From Bolinopsis microptera (lineage: Eukaryota; Ctenophora; Tentaculata; Lobata; Bolinopsidae): a stretch of DNA of 21,534 bases. Positions 21,426 through 21,534 of the stretch are shown piece after piece (the stretch's first letter is position 1; the number at the start of each line of letters is the position of its first letter). Location of the stretch: positions 1-21,534 of the forward strand of contig NW_026971898.1 in NCBI RefSeq assembly GCF_026151205.1. Direction: 5' to 3'. A program made the position numbers and the translations under genes. The notes beneath the pieces were generated by a model that was not told where the DNA came from, searched no databases, and worked only from the letters and a program-made list of their open reading frames with translations.

Positions 21426-21534
21426 TTTTTTTTTTTTTTTAAAATTTTTTAAAAATTTCCCCCCCCCCCCCCCTTTTTTTTAAAAAATTTTTAATTTTTA
21501 AAAAAAAGTAAATGGGGTTTTTTTTTAAAAAAAA
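21426..21534. other. Homopolymer-block contig end
   Basis: The last ~110 bases are almost nothing but alternating homopolymers: 15 T, then short A and T blocks, 15 C (21459-21473), then T and A blocks to the end. This is typical of degraded consensus at a read or contig end and should not be given biological meaning. Confidence 0.8.

Noticed and set aside
1-21534. CRISPR array, prokaryotic operon, tRNA or rRNA genes
   Set aside because: No regularly spaced direct repeats, no series of ribosome-binding sites with long frames, and no cloverleaf or rRNA core sequences were seen on either strand.

Overview
The window looks like eukaryotic, most likely land-plant, intergenic DNA in a poor-quality (low-coverage or unpolished long-read) assembly. 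No frame stays open beyond about 200 codons on either strand, and no operon structure, tRNA, rRNA, CRISPR array or intact gene is visible. Long homopolymers, above all poly-G on the + strand, interrupt the sequence everywhere, and both contig ends look degraded. The plant assignment rests on the style of the retrotransposon motifs (a DUF4283-like ORF1 and L1-clade EN/RT motifs). It is an inference, not a proof.

Layout. Bases 1-1900 are an atypical C/G-run-rich stretch with no recognisable gene. Bases 1917-2520 form a large imperfect inverted repeat centred near 2218. At its centre is a GC-rich hairpin (2176-2253), and a second copy of that hairpin lies in opposite orientation just outside the right arm (2532-2607). 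This foldback structure is the most distinctive feature of the window. About 2.9-6.9 kb holds a probable decayed LINE (LINE-A, + strand): a DUF4283-like ORF1 remnant, an endonuclease N-terminus and a weak reverse-transcriptase remnant. About 6.9-14.0 kb has no gene I can support; it contains a polypyrimidine tract, poly-G runs and a short repeat shared with the start of LINE-A. About 14.0-16.6 kb holds a second, better supported LINE (LINE-B, + strand). It has endonuclease motifs followed, at the expected spacing, by a full series of reverse-transcriptase motifs, all broken by frameshifts. From 16.6 kb to the end I see only AT-rich and low-complexity DNA, ending in homopolymer blocks.

The retroelement calls come from frameshift-tolerant reading by eye. 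Their support is the order and spacing of motifs, not continuous frames. A profile search (frameshift-aware HMM or FASTX-type) against RVT_1, Exo_endo_phos and DUF4283 would settle them. The frameshifts could be true decay, sequencing error or both; from this sequence alone I cannot separate them.
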